A DNA stretch of 64,000 nucleotides, from the NCBI RefSeq assembly GCF_006874625.1, contig NZ_CP030034.1, forward strand, positions 1,984,001-2,048,000, written 5' to 3'. Of this stretch, positions 16,967 through 25,650 are shown one piece after another; position 1 is the stretch's first letter; each line of letters opens with the position of its first letter. The translations under genes were made by a program, and so were the position numbers. The notes beneath the pieces are model-generated. The model saw only the letters and a program-made list of their open reading frames with translations, made no database searches and had not been told where the DNA came from. This DNA is from Bdellovibrio sp. NC01 (GTDB lineage Bacteria > Bdellovibrionota > Bdellovibrionia > Bdellovibrionales > Bdellovibrionaceae).

Positions 16967-18946
16967 TTAGCGAGTCGCCCCGCCTGTCACATTTCCTGTA
17001 CCTGTACCACCTTCAGTCGTCGGAGTTGTCACTACCGGCGGAGATGGCGGAGTTACAATCACATCTGGCGTACAAACTCCGTTCACAACAGTGTTACCTG
17101 CAGGACATGGGTTCGATGGCACCGGACTAATTGTTGTCGTTGCTGTTGCCGTCGCCGTTGGTGACGGATCCGTCAATGGCGGTGGAGCTGGAGCAACATA
17201 TTCAGGAGAAGATTTTTTTGTTTTCTTCTTCGTCAACCACCAGAACAAGCCCAAACCAACAAGACCGATACCGACTGCGATCAATACACCTTTGTACTTA
17301 CAAAGGAAACCGCACTCATTACCACCCTTAGCAACGTCTTTACCATCTGGAAGATTTCTGCCTGGGCCGTCATCAGGAATCACTGTACCAGTACCGCCGT
17401 CACAAGTCAGTTGACCTTGACCTGAACCAGAATCAGCTACGTCTGATGGAGGAGGTAATGATTTACCAGAAGACTTACCACCACGAGATGATTTCGGTTG
17501 TGGAGTTGGTGGGCGTGGAGGCTTACCATCCGAGCACACGCACTCGCCTTTTTCATTGCGGTTTGCACCAGCAACTTCACAGACAGGAGCAACCACTGGA
17601 CCTGCAACTTCGATTTTCAAATCAAAGAAACGGTCTTTCAAGTTTTCGCAGGCCTCTTTTTGGTCCTTAGCGATATCCTTACGTGCTTTGCTTTCCCATT
17701 CTTTCGCATTTTCGATGCTAGTTACGCCACCTTTTGTACAGAAGCCCGCAGCATTCAAATAGTGCTGTTGCAAGTTCTGAGTGTATTTTTCAAGTTTGTC
17801 TGCACAAGCTTGAGAAACAGTGTCGTCTTTCAATTTACAGATGCTACCGTCAGTGCCACGAGCTGCAACGATAGATTGAATGATCTTTTCTTTGCTGCCA
17901 GGAAGCGGAGTCGCTTCATTACATTGTTTTGTCGCTGAAGGAAGATTTGAAGTAATACAAATCGGGCTACCAGAGTTGTCACTGAAACCAAACAACAATG
18001 GATTACAAGGAAGACCGCCACCTTTAGCACAGCTAGAAACTTTTGATTTCACAGCATCGCTAAATGGAAGTTCTTGAACTTGTTTCAAAAGACTTGCTTG
18101 ACCTTGTTCAGGACGAGCACATGAACCTTTGTAATAACTTGCAATCCAACCAGAAGCCACACACGCTTGCTCAACTTTCGCAACCGCGTTTGTACCTAAT
18201 AGAACTTGCCAGATATTTGCTACTGCAGATGAATCTTGTTCTTCCAAATCGAAGAAATTAAATGAAGCACCTTTAGTTGCTTTACCTTGAGTCGCTAGAA
18301 CTTTATCAGCAGCTTGAACGGCTTCTCTCATTTTCAAGAAGTAGTCCATTTGCTGACGTACGTTCATTTTTGCAAGATCGTTACCTTTTAGGAAACGTTT
18401 TTCAGTAACTGTTTTACCAACAGGAGTCGCTGTATTTTTTGCCGAACCAGGTTTCAAAGAGCCTTTAAGCTTTGGATCTTGATTCGCTACTTTTTCAGCA
18501 AGCTTGTCGAAATGATTGTAATCAGCAAGGTCGTTGTACGTTAACGTCACGCCATTTACTTTCAACGGTTTGTCGTCGTCGCCAGTGAATGTCAACGTGT
18601 TCGATTCAGAACCTGAAGTCAAAAGCAAGCGCACTTGCTCTTTATTATCAGAGTCTTTGTAGCTTGAAGCTTCAATCGTTGGCATCATTTCATTTTTATG
18701 AATGGCCATCCACGGATCTAATTGTTTTTGCAAAACAGTCGGATAAACGTGACGAACCTTCGCCCAAAATTCACCGATAGTTTGTTTCTTCGTCGTCAAT
18801 CCCGTGTCTTTGAGATATTGACTGATGAGTTGCTTGTTGCGTGCAGCTTCTGCCCCTTGCGCGACAGGCGCAATACACATCGTCCACATAGATAATGTGG
18901 CTGCGACAGTTTTCATGACAGGAACCGGCTTAAACTTCCATCTCAT
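16967..18946 (-). CDS. Large exported Cys-rich protein with C-terminal membrane anchor
   Basis: 659 residues, no recognised family. A signal peptide (to about residue 31, IAPVAQGAEA) opens the protein; GAGG 5 nt before the ATG fixes the start. Residues 240-460 contain about ten Cys in pairs. A Pro/Ser/Gly-rich linker follows (PPRPPTPQPKSSRGG), then a TM helix near 550-570 (VLIAVGIGLVGLGLFWWL) with a stop-transfer KKKTKK, and a Pro/Thr-rich tail with CPAGNTVVNGVCTP. The layout suggests a large periplasmic domain tethered to the membrane with a short flexible tail on the other side. It is followed by the RDD gene. Confidence 0.72.
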   Translation of the reverse strand: MRWKFKPVPVMKTVAATLSMWTMCIAPVAQGAEAARNKQLISQYLKDTGLTTKKQTIGEFWAKVRHVYPTVLQKQLDPWMAIHKNEMMPTIEASSYKDSDNKEQVRLLLTSGSESNTLTFTGDDDKPLKVNGVTLTYNDLADYNHFDKLAEKVANQDPKLKGSLKPGSAKNTATPVGKTVTEKRFLKGNDLAKMNVRQQMDYFLKMREAVQAADKVLATQGKATKGASFNFFDLEEQDSSAVANIWQVLLGTNAVAKVEQACVASGWIASYYKGSCARPEQGQASLLKQVQELPFSDAVKSKVSSCAKGGGLPCNPLLFGFSDNSGSPICITSNLPSATKQCNEATPLPGSKEKIIQSIVAARGTDGSICKLKDDTVSQACADKLEKYTQNLQQHYLNAAGFCTKGGVTSIENAKEWESKARKDIAKDQKEACENLKDRFFDLKIEVAGPVVAPVCEVAGANRNEKGECVCSDGKPPRPPTPQPKSSRGGKSSGKSLPPPSDVADSGSGQGQLTCDGGTGTVIPDDGPGRNLPDGKDVAKGGNECGFLCKYKGVLIAVGIGLVGLGLFWWLTKKKTKKSSPEYVAPAPPPLTDPSPTATATATTTISPVPSNPCPAGNTVVNGVCTPDVIVTPPSPPVVTTPTTEGGTGTGNVTGGATR

Positions 18947-19009
18947 ATCGACCTCATGCTTTTGAGTCTTTTCGGTACACGTTTAAAATTACTTAAGATA
19001 TCCCTGGAC

Positions 19010-19750
19010 TTATCCTTGAGTTTCCATCTGAGTCTCATCTTGAGATTTCAGCCAGTCCTTTAAATGCCCTAAATCCTGACTACGAAGCTCTTTAAACTTC
19101 AAACGAAGAATATTATCCGAGTACTCCACGACTTGAGTCTTGATCTTAACGTTCTTAACTTCTGGGAAAATCACATCAACGAAACGCATCTCTGTGGCCA
19201 TCTCGCCCATATCACGCTGCAAACGCACGCGCACACCAGAGACTGAAACTGATTCCGTTACACCCGTGAAGATATCCTGAGCGACCACTTCAACCGGTGT
19301 TCTGACTTCATAACGTTGCGCTGCGGGAATAAACCAGCGCGTTCTGCGATCCAAGTAAGGAAATCGGAAATAGAAGGCCATAATTAACACAGCACACGTC
19401 GCAAAACTTGAACCGATCACTTGCCAACGAGCCATGTTACCAAGCCCCAAATCCCCAACTGCTGCGCGATACATGTTAATCGCTAAGACTAAAAGAAGAG
19501 TGATGATAGCCATCGTCCATGAAGCCTTATGAGGACGAAGCAAAAGAATCCCGGTGACAATCAGAAGACTCAACCACAACCAATCCAGTGGCGAGACACC
19601 TTGAAGAAAAGTCCACATGACAGAAGGTTCGCTCCAGTTTTTGACGCCACTGCCTGCGAAACTCAAAAGGAGATTTCCTATTGGAGCCAGTAAAAATAGA
19701 ACAGCCAAAACATAAACACCAATCGGTCTTTTAAGTTCTGTTTGCTCCAT
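19010..19750 (-). CDS. Four-helix membrane protein with C-terminal PilZ domain
   Basis: 246 residues. Four predicted membrane helices lie in the first 125 residues. The C-terminal cytoplasmic domain matches PilZ: RYEVR supplies the R-x-x-x-R c-di-GMP arginines, and SVSVSG stands at the (D/N)-x-S-x-x-G strand with Ser in place of the Asp/Asn. PilZ domains bind c-di-GMP, which in predatory bacteria separates lifestyle programmes; binding here is likely but the altered second motif leaves doubt. GGGGG 4 nt before ATG supports the start. A membrane-fused PilZ could pass the signal to the envelope. Confidence 0.75.
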   Translation of the reverse strand: MEQTELKRPIGVYVLAVLFLLAPIGNLLLSFAGSGVKNWSEPSVMWTFLQGVSPLDWLWLSLLIVTGILLLRPHKASWTMAIITLLLVLAINMYRAAVGDLGLGNMARWQVIGSSFATCAVLIMAFYFRFPYLDRRTRWFIPAAQRYEVRTPVEVVAQDIFTGVTESVSVSGVRVRLQRDMGEMATEMRFVDVIFPEVKNVKIKTQVVEYSDNILRLKFKELRSQDLGHLKDWLKSQDETQMETQG

Positions 19751-19862
19751 TTAACCCCCGCTTAAATGTTAATAGAACAGAGGGGTTGTTACGAAACAAA
19801 ATACTGTGGTCTAGACTTTAGTTCGAAGAGATTTTTAGGGAAATTTCAGAACGCGTACGGCC

Positions 19863-19896
19863 AAAACAAAACTCCCCCGGTGGTAGACCGAGGGAG
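19863..19896 (-). terminator. Terminator of the L,D-transpeptidase gene
   Basis: CTCCC-C-CGGT (19872-19881) pairs with ACCG-A-GGGAG (19887-19896). On the minus strand it is followed by TTTTGTTTT, a few bases after the stop codon. Confidence 0.82.
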
Positions 19897-19906
19897 CGGA
19901 TGGTTT

Positions 19907-20512
19907 TTATCTTTGTTGGTAAGAGCAGATTTCGATTTTTGTTTTTTCTTTTACCAGAGAGAAGATCTCTTTGATTTCGCTATCAGTCACTGCAATACAT
20001 CCTTGAGTCCAATCAGAAGGATGAACCTCAGAAACACCCGCGTGCTTCAAAGGATTCACAGGGAAACCGTGAACCATGATGTCGCCACCTGGGTCCTTGC
20101 CGCGTGATTTTGCATAAGCAACATCAGCCTCATTTGGATAAGATACGTGCAGACTTAACAAGTAAGCACTTTGTGGATTTTTATAATCAATCTCGTAGAT
20201 ACCTTCTGGAGTTTTCTGGTCACCTTGGAAGCGTTTTGGTCCGCCCCATGGGTCCATACCGAAAGCCACTTTATAAGTCTTAAGAACTTCTTCTTTATCA
20301 TTCAAAAGATAAAGTTCGTGCTTATACTTTGAAACCAAAATGCGTGTCACGGCACCCTTGTCCGCTAGATAACGATCGAACTGGCCTTTATCTAAGTGCG
20401 GAAGATTTGCGACTCGCGCCATATCGTCACAATAACGCTTTTGCTGTTGTTGTGCGTTTGCGATTGAAGAAGCTCCAACTAGAATAATTAAAAAGCTCAA
20501 TAGTGTTTTCAT
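19907..20512 (-). CDS. Periplasmic L,D-transpeptidase (YkuD domain)
   Basis: 201 residues with a signal peptide (to SSIANA-Q). The catalytic signature is HGFPVNPLKHAGVSEVHP...TQGCIAV: His148 in MVHG, His164 and the nucleophile Cys172 in T-x-G-C. Earlier strands RILVSKYKHELYLLND fit the YkuD fold. The family forms 3-3 peptidoglycan cross-links or anchors proteins to the wall; Bdellovibrio uses L,D-transpeptidases on its own wall and that of the prey. Upstream there is no Shine-Dalgarno sequence: the ATG is preceded by CTCCTCC and a TATAAA 7 nt before that, so a leaderless transcript is conceivable. Monocistronic. Confidence 0.9.
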   Translation of the reverse strand: MKTLLSFLIILVGASSIANAQQQQKRYCDDMARVANLPHLDKGQFDRYLADKGAVTRILVSKYKHELYLLNDKEEVLKTYKVAFGMDPWGGPKRFQGDQKTPEGIYEIDYKNPQSAYLLSLHVSYPNEADVAYAKSRGKDPGGDIMVHGFPVNPLKHAGVSEVHPSDWTQGCIAVTDSEIKEIFSLVKEKTKIEICSYQQR

Positions 20513-20686
20513 GGAGGAGATTTATAACATGTTCAACGCTATTTCGCGAGCGCTTCAAAACATTCCTTCACAAAAGAAATTTTCAAACCTCTAAAGCAAC
20601 CAATAAGAATTGGATCGATGAAAAGAGCCCCTCTTCGTCACTCTGTCTTAAACTTCGTCAGTGAAAAATCGGCTAAGTGAAAATAA

Positions 20687-20716
20687 AAAAGGCTGTCTTA
20701 AGAAGGACAGCCTTTT
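20687..20716 (-). terminator. Terminator of the NlpC/P60 lipoprotein gene
   Basis: AAAAGGCTGTC-TT pairs with AAGGACAGCCTTTT with a single bulge. It lies about 24 nt after the stop on the minus strand, followed by a T run there. Confidence 0.88.
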
Positions 20717-20739
20717 GAAACTCACTCTATTTTTCGGAA

Positions 20740-22305
20740 TTAGTTCGTGAAGTTTGCTGAAGAACAGCTTTGGATGCAGCTTTCTTTTGCAAGAGTCACA
20801 CGGGGAGCCATGCAGTCAGAAGTTCCTTTATGGCGAACCACTGATAGAGTACCCAAGTTTGGTGTGTACGTTTTGTTGTTCACTTTGGCAAGGCATGCGT
20901 AGTACGCGTACTTTTGTAGGCCTGTGTTCATCTTAGCTGATGTCGGCAGGTAATCTTTTGCGACAAAACGATTGATACCAACAGCACCCACACTTGGTGA
21001 GCTTTGCGCAACGACGAAATCAAAACCTTTTGACGTCAACGCTGCACAGTCTTTTTCGGTTTTTGCACCCGCGATACCAAATGGATCTGCGCCCACTTTA
21101 TCAATCAAGATCACGTGACCTTGAACCGCTACGATATCACCCGCCTTCATTGAAGTCGTTGGTGTTACAGAAATTTTCGATAAACAAGTCAGACCGTTAT
21201 TTTGTGGTTCGACGTAAGAAGTTGAACCCCATGCCCATGAGTCCGAAGCTTTTAAGGCACGGCCTGATTTCAACTTCAAACCTGCCGCTGCCATTGAAGT
21301 AAATACGAAACCAGAACAGTCGATACCAAGAACGCTTGTCCCATCACCATTGTTTTTAAATAAATCAATTGGTGAAGTCGCGGCCGTTGTCGCATAAGGC
21401 TTACCACCGTAGTCATAAATCAACGGATTATTTTTCACCGCAAAGCACGACGAACCATAAGAAGCTACATTTTTAATATACGGATGAGTTGCTTGAACTT
21501 TGCTTAAACTTGCAATCGCACGCTTGTTACCAACACCATCCGAATGTTTACCCACAACTTCAATACCTTGAATCGAAGGAGTTGAAGCATCCAGAGGATT
21601 CATTTCCAAGCTGTTGCATGATTGATAAGCTGTCGCAAAAGCCCAACGCTCACCAAAGACCGCCAGCGGTACGCCCGCAGCTAAAGCTTGGGCTTTTTGG
21701 TATTCGTAATCATAATTAGGTTCTGGTGTTGGCGTCGGAGTCGTTGAAGACTCGCTTCCTTGCGCCACATTTGAATCAGTCGTACCACTCGTCGCCGAAC
21801 CCGCCGTTGACGTATTTGTACAATTTAAATCATAAGAACTTACTGTTTTAGACAAAGTCGTAAAGTTCGCGCGAACGCGGTCTTGCATATAAGCTCTAAA
21901 AGTTGTTGTGCGATCACCAACGTCAATCGCTGACAACAACACTAGAAGTTGTTCTGGCGTTTCAACACGCTCGCCTTGGGGAGCTTCAGAAAGCAAAGAG
22001 TCAATCAACGCATCAAGATCGCCGTTCAACTTTTGCACTTGAGCATCGGTCATACGGGTGTTGTCCGCTTGCAGCTTAGAAACTTGGGCATGCATTGCGG
22101 ACTTCATTTCTTCAGCAGCCGGAATTGATTTTTGTTCAATCAGATAAGATTTCAAGCCGTCATAAAGCTTGGTTTCGAGTTGGTTGTCTTTGCAGGCAAT
22201 ATCTTGCACTGTGTTTGAGGCGATAGATTCCATCGCTGGCTGAAATTGCGGTGCGCAGGCTGTCATCGTTCCGAAGAGACTCAAATAGATGTATTGCTTT
22301 TTCAT
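20740..22305 (-). CDS. Lipoprotein with NlpC/P60-type peptidase domain
   Basis: 521 residues. A signal ends in MTACAP, giving a lipobox-like Cys at residue 17. A helical, Gln/Lys-rich region (about 35-170) is followed by a Ser/Thr/Pro linker and a C-terminal domain with the NlpC/P60 landmarks: Cys330 in GIDCSGFVF and His397 in GHVILI, preceded by MKAGDIVAVQ. Such enzymes cleave D-Glu-mDAP or related bonds in peptidoglycan stem peptides. Numerous extra Cys at the C-terminus (SCIQSCSS) suggest disulfides. The ATG lies 7 nt after GCCGATAG, a sigma-28-like -10, with no clear Shine-Dalgarno sequence. Long for the family because of the N-terminal helices. Confidence 0.78.
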   Translation of the reverse strand: MKKQYIYLSLFGTMTACAPQFQPAMESIASNTVQDIACKDNQLETKLYDGLKSYLIEQKSIPAAEEMKSAMHAQVSKLQADNTRMTDAQVQKLNGDLDALIDSLLSEAPQGERVETPEQLLVLLSAIDVGDRTTTFRAYMQDRVRANFTTLSKTVSSYDLNCTNTSTAGSATSGTTDSNVAQGSESSTTPTPTPEPNYDYEYQKAQALAAGVPLAVFGERWAFATAYQSCNSLEMNPLDASTPSIQGIEVVGKHSDGVGNKRAIASLSKVQATHPYIKNVASYGSSCFAVKNNPLIYDYGGKPYATTAATSPIDLFKNNGDGTSVLGIDCSGFVFTSMAAAGLKLKSGRALKASDSWAWGSTSYVEPQNNGLTCLSKISVTPTTSMKAGDIVAVQGHVILIDKVGADPFGIAGAKTEKDCAALTSKGFDFVVAQSSPSVGAVGINRFVAKDYLPTSAKMNTGLQKYAYYACLAKVNNKTYTPNLGTLSVVRHKGTSDCMAPRVTLAKESCIQSCSSANFTN

Positions 22306-22312
22306 GAAGAAT

Positions 22313-22340
22313 CTATCGGCAGACCCTTCACAGCAAATTA
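22313..22340 (-). promoter_or_regulatory. Possible sigma-28 promoter of the NlpC/P60 gene (weak)
   Basis: On the minus strand GCCGATAG (22320-22313) ends 7 nt before the ATG, the same distance as at the fibre genes. The expected -35 position (22340-22333, TAATTTGC) does not match TCAAG or TAAA. A sigma-70-like TATAAT lies at nearly the same place, so the assignment is tentative. Confidence 0.35.
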
Positions 22341-22417
22341 TAGTGCTCGCAAATTTTTATACTCGACTAGACTAAAAATTAGTCATTATACTAAGAACTC
22401 CAGAGGGAAATCAGACG

Positions 22418-23470
22418 ATGGCAGATAAGTTTATCAAAATTCAAGCACTCTACGGACTCTTAGAACTCGAGCCCTACATACTTTTAGGCTGTCTGATAGT
22501 TATTGCGTGGATCTTCTATAAGTTCTTTTTAAAAGAAGTTTCAGAGGAAAGACACAAAAGCATCCGCAATCACTTCCGCGTTTTACTTCGCCATTTCGTT
22601 ATTCTTAGTTTTCTTTTTGTTATTTTTATCTTCATGCAAACTTCCGAAGCTCAACTCGGTCGCTTCGTGCGCTTCACGCCGTACATCGCAATCCTGGCCT
22701 TTATTTGGGGCAACGTTGTCTTCGTTAAAACTTCGCGCCTGATAGTACTTCAATACCTTTTCCTAGGTTCGATGAAGCACGGTGTTCCATTATTATTGGT
22801 GAACATCTTTTCGTTGATGCTTTCAATTGTGTTGTTGTTCTGGGGTCTGTCGCACATCTTTACTTTGGAACTAGGACCGCTTTTAGCAACATCAGCAGCG
22901 GCATCCGTCATTCTGGGTTTGGCGCTACAAGATACGCTGGGTAATTTGTTTGCGGGAATTTCTTTGCAGGTCGATCGCAATTTTGAAATCGGCGACTGGT
23001 TAGAAATCACAAGCGGCATTCAAAAAGCAACGGGCCAAGTAAAAGAGATGACGTGGAGATCGGTGACGCTGGTTGGTTTTTCTGACGAGATCATTACGTT
23101 TCCGAATCGCTTTATGGCGAACGCGCAAATTTCAAACTTCTCCCCTGGCGACCACCCTATTTTGCGCCGTCAGATTTTCCGTTTGGCCTATGGTGCAAAT
23201 ATCGAATTGGCAAAACAGCTTTTGGAGCAAACGGTTGCAGGAATTGGCGAAATTCGCGGCATTCCAACGCCGTGGGCCTATGTTTCTGATTCCAACGAAA
23301 ACTGGGTTGAAGTGAAGATTCTTTACTTTATCGACAATTACGGTTCGCAATTTTCAATTGGCGATAAAGTTTATGTGCGCGGGATCGCGGCTTTACGTGC
23401 TAGTGGCATTGAATTAGCTCGACAAGTCATTCAGCTTTCAGATACAACCGTTAGCCATGGCAGCACTTAA
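22418..23470 (+). CDS. MscS-family mechanosensitive channel
   Basis: 350 residues. Four membrane segments precede the pore helix, which has the small-residue pattern AAASVILGLALQDTLGNLFAG, followed by the beta domain signature FEIGDWLEI and the segment WRSVTLVGFSDEIITFPNRFM. MscS channels release solutes on hypo-osmotic shock; in a predator this could matter when leaving lysed prey. CAGAGGGA upstream of the ATG supports the start. The last 14 bp overlap the start of ttcA, indicating coupled translation. Confidence 0.92.
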   Translation: MADKFIKIQALYGLLELEPYILLGCLIVIAWIFYKFFLKEVSEERHKSIRNHFRVLLRHFVILSFLFVIFIFMQTSEAQLGRFVRFTPYIAILAFIWGNVVFVKTSRLIVLQYLFLGSMKHGVPLLLVNIFSLMLSIVLLFWGLSHIFTLELGPLLATSAAASVILGLALQDTLGNLFAGISLQVDRNFEIGDWLEITSGIQKATGQVKEMTWRSVTLVGFSDEIITFPNRFMANAQISNFSPGDHPILRRQIFRLAYGANIELAKQLLEQTVAGIGEIRGIPTPWAYVSDSNENWVEVKILYFIDNYGSQFSIGDKVYVRGIAALRASGIELARQVIQLSDTTVSHGST

Positions 23471-24287
23471 CTTTGAACATCCATTAGCGATTAAAATTCG
23501 TAAGCAAATCGTCCAAGCGTTGAACGACTTCAATATGATTGAAGACGGTGACAAGTTGATGATTTGCGTTTCTGGTGGCAAAGACTCAAGTGTGCTTTTG
23601 GCTTTGCTGACTGAAATCCAAAAACGTTCTGCAAGAAAGTTTACTTTAGAAGCTGCCATCTTGGATCAAAAACAACCAGGCTTTGATCCGAAAGCTTTTC
23701 AAAATTGGATTGCCTCGTTAGGTGTTAAACTTCACGTCATCGAAAAAGACACCTATTCAATTGTGAAAGAGAAAGTTCCTGAAGGAGCAACGTATTGCTC
23801 TTTATGTTCTCGCCTTCGTCGCGCGATTCTTTATGATTTTGCCTACAACGAAGGATTCACTAAAATGGTTTTAGGGCATCATCGTGACGATGTCGTTCAT
23901 ACGACTTTGTTGAATATGTTCTATTCCGGTATGACATCTGCAATGCCACCGAAATTGATTTCGGACGATGGTAGAAATATCGTCCTTAGACCTCTGACTT
24001 ATGTTTCAGAGCGTGACATCGAAGATTTAGCAGCGGACTGGGCCTTCCCAATTATTCCGTGCAATTTGTGCGGCTCACAAGACGGTTTGAAACGAGTGCG
24101 TGTGAAAAAACTTGTTCGAGATCTCGAAAAAGAGATCCCAAACATTTACTCGACAATCCAAACGGCTCTGTCCAACGTGAAGCCAAGTCACTTGATGGAT
24201 CAAGAGCTGTATGATTTTAAAGGCCTTAAGCCATCCCCTTCTGAACCGCAGGGCGCTCGCCAACCAGAGACAACCAGCGAAGTATAG
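23457..24287 (+). CDS. ttcA: tRNA 2-thiocytidine synthetase TtcA
   Basis: 276 residues. The PP-loop for ATP is SGGKDSSVLLAL. The Fe-S cluster cysteines come from CSLCSRLRRAILYDFA and the downstream CNLCGSQ, the TtcA arrangement. The enzyme thiolates C32 of several tRNAs. Also characteristic are LGHHRDDVVHTTLLNMFYSG and the Arg/Lys-rich segment after the last Cys. Length is close to other TtcA proteins, minus part of the C-terminal extension. Starts inside the end of the mscS-like gene and overlaps the convergent GST gene by 62 bp at its 3' end. Confidence 0.93.
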   Translation: MAALNFEHPLAIKIRKQIVQALNDFNMIEDGDKLMICVSGGKDSSVLLALLTEIQKRSARKFTLEAAILDQKQPGFDPKAFQNWIASLGVKLHVIEKDTYSIVKEKVPEGATYCSLCSRLRRAILYDFAYNEGFTKMVLGHHRDDVVHTTLLNMFYSGMTSAMPPKLISDDGRNIVLRPLTYVSERDIEDLAADWAFPIIPCNLCGSQDGLKRVRVKKLVRDLEKEIPNIYSTIQTALSNVKPSHLMDQELYDFKGLKPSPSEPQGARQPETTSEV

Positions 24288-24843
24288 ACGGAGCTTCCGC
24301 GAACCATTCAGCGTTGTTTTGCGCGAATCCTGAAACCCATGTGTACGTTGTGATATCGGCGATTGTGTAGTTATCGCCCGCAACGTACTTATGTTTCGTA
24401 AGCTGAGAATTCAAAACCGTGATCAAACGTTTTGATTCTTTCTCGAAACGCTCAATAAACTCGGGCACTTGTTTTTCCATGTAGTGTTTGCCGTAGTGAT
24501 AGTTACCAAAGTTAGGACCAATCGCCGACATTTGGAACATCACCCATTGCAGACAATGCGCTTTTTCGGTCAAATTTGCGCCGAAAAATTTGCCACCATT
24601 TTTTTCTGCCAAATAAAAAAGAATCGCACCGCTTTCAAACACGGTTGTTTTTTGTCCGTTGGGACCTTCATGATCAACGATGACGGGAATGCGACCGTTG
24701 GGATTCATCGCAAGAAATTCAGGCGACTTTTGCTCCAAAGCTTTCAAATCCACCATGTGCTTCGTATACGGAATACCAAGCTCCTCAAGCATAATAACGA
24801 TTTTCTTACCATTTGGAGTCGCAGCTGTGAAAAGATCGATCAT
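24226..24843 (-). CDS. Glutathione S-transferase-like protein (YfcG/YghU type)
   Basis: 205 residues. The thioredoxin-like N-terminal domain begins IDLFTAATPNGKKI, the Thr-x-x-Asn-Gly-Lys glutathione site of the YfcG/YghU (nu-class) enzymes, followed by NPNGRIPVIVDH and FESGAILFYLAEK (Glu-Ser gamma-glutamyl site). A C-terminal all-helical domain follows. Known relatives act as glutathione-dependent disulfide reductases or peroxidases. The ATG at 24843 has GGAGGG 5 nt upstream and is preferred to a start at 24882. Convergent overlap with ttcA. Confidence 0.9.
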   Translation of the reverse strand: MIDLFTAATPNGKKIVIMLEELGIPYTKHMVDLKALEQKSPEFLAMNPNGRIPVIVDHEGPNGQKTTVFESGAILFYLAEKNGGKFFGANLTEKAHCLQWVMFQMSAIGPNFGNYHYGKHYMEKQVPEFIERFEKESKRLITVLNSQLTKHKYVAGDNYTIADITTYTWVSGFAQNNAEWFAEAPSILRWLSLVGERPAVQKGMA

Positions 24844-24989
24844 CAAACCCTCCCGGGATACTAGATAATGGAATGCTAGCAATTCCCATGGCGACGTCCA
24901 GACTCAACCCGCTGTGGCAAAGAGCGTCTAACCAAAATTCCTTGCCCACCTTGATGGGAAAAGCTAAATTTAACGTTCCCAACAGACGT

Positions 24990-25065
24990 GCGGATATAGC
25001 GTAGTTGGTAGCGCGCTTCCTTGACATGGAAGAGGTCACTGGTTCAAGTCCAGTTATTCGCACCA
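24990..25065 (+). tRNA. tRNA-Val(GAC)
   Basis: A complete 76-nt cloverleaf. The acceptor arm GCGGATA pairs with TATTCGC (one G-T). The D stem is GCGT/GCGC. The anticodon stem CTTCC/GGAAG carries the loop TTGACAT with anticodon GAC at 25023-25025. The T arm is ACTGG-TTCAAGT-CCAGT. The discriminator A and CCA are encoded. It lies alone between the GST gene and a secreted-protein gene. Confidence 0.96.
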
Positions 25066-25093
25066 ATTCTACCTTCTTTTTTTTACTACAAAT

Positions 25094-25552
25094 TTACCGG
25101 CAAGATGTTTCTTCAACCGCAAGATTTTTGAATGAAACAGATCCCGTTGCGCAGCCTTCGTCTGGAGTTTTAATTTCTCCCGCAAGATATTCCGAGTTAA
25201 GCACTAATATTCCGCCCACTTTTTTCATTGTAGTTTTACCGCCATCACATTCGACGGAAAAATCATCAGGGTGAGTTTCATCGAATTGATAGGCCGTCGT
25301 TTTAAATTTATATGATTTCGATTGAGCTCTGATTGCCAGACTTGGAAAAATCGTCACGCCCGACGGATCCACAGATTTTACATTCTGATAAACAATTCGC
25401 GCAGCAGAGGCGCGTTCGACTTTGCGATTCTCTGGTTTGATTGAAATATTTTGAGGATTCAAAGCCTTATAACAAACAGTTGACGCCAGCGTAGAGGAGC
25501 CAGCAAAGGCAATCAAAAAGGCGCACGTTGATTTGAAAAGACTAAAACTCAT
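25094..25552 (-). CDS. Secreted protein of unknown function
   Basis: 152 residues from the ATG at 25552, which has GGAG 6 nt upstream; a longer reading from 25606 lacks a ribosome site. The signal peptide is long and hydrophobic (to about GSSTLA). The mature domain is predicted beta-rich, with four Cys (TVCYKA, VECDGG, EGCATG and the penultimate residue TSCR), so probably two disulfides. No family recognised. It ends about 30 nt from the tRNA, converging on it. Confidence 0.7.
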   Translation of the reverse strand: MSFSLFKSTCAFLIAFAGSSTLASTVCYKALNPQNISIKPENRKVERASAARIVYQNVKSVDPSGVTIFPSLAIRAQSKSYKFKTTAYQFDETHPDDFSVECDGGKTTMKKVGGILVLNSEYLAGEIKTPDEGCATGSVSFKNLAVEETSCR

Positions 25553-25650
25553 CTGAAGCTCCTCGCTGGATGATTCAAATCTATTTCTTTCCAAACACTC
25601 TTGCATTTGGGTTTTACGTCGCTCTGTCAGAAATCAACTGCGACTGTTTT

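Noticed and set aside
17091-18077. Several overlapping open frames opposite the large Cys-rich gene
   Set aside because: They are frame shadows with skewed composition and no ribosome sites; the minus-strand frame has a signal peptide and anchor.
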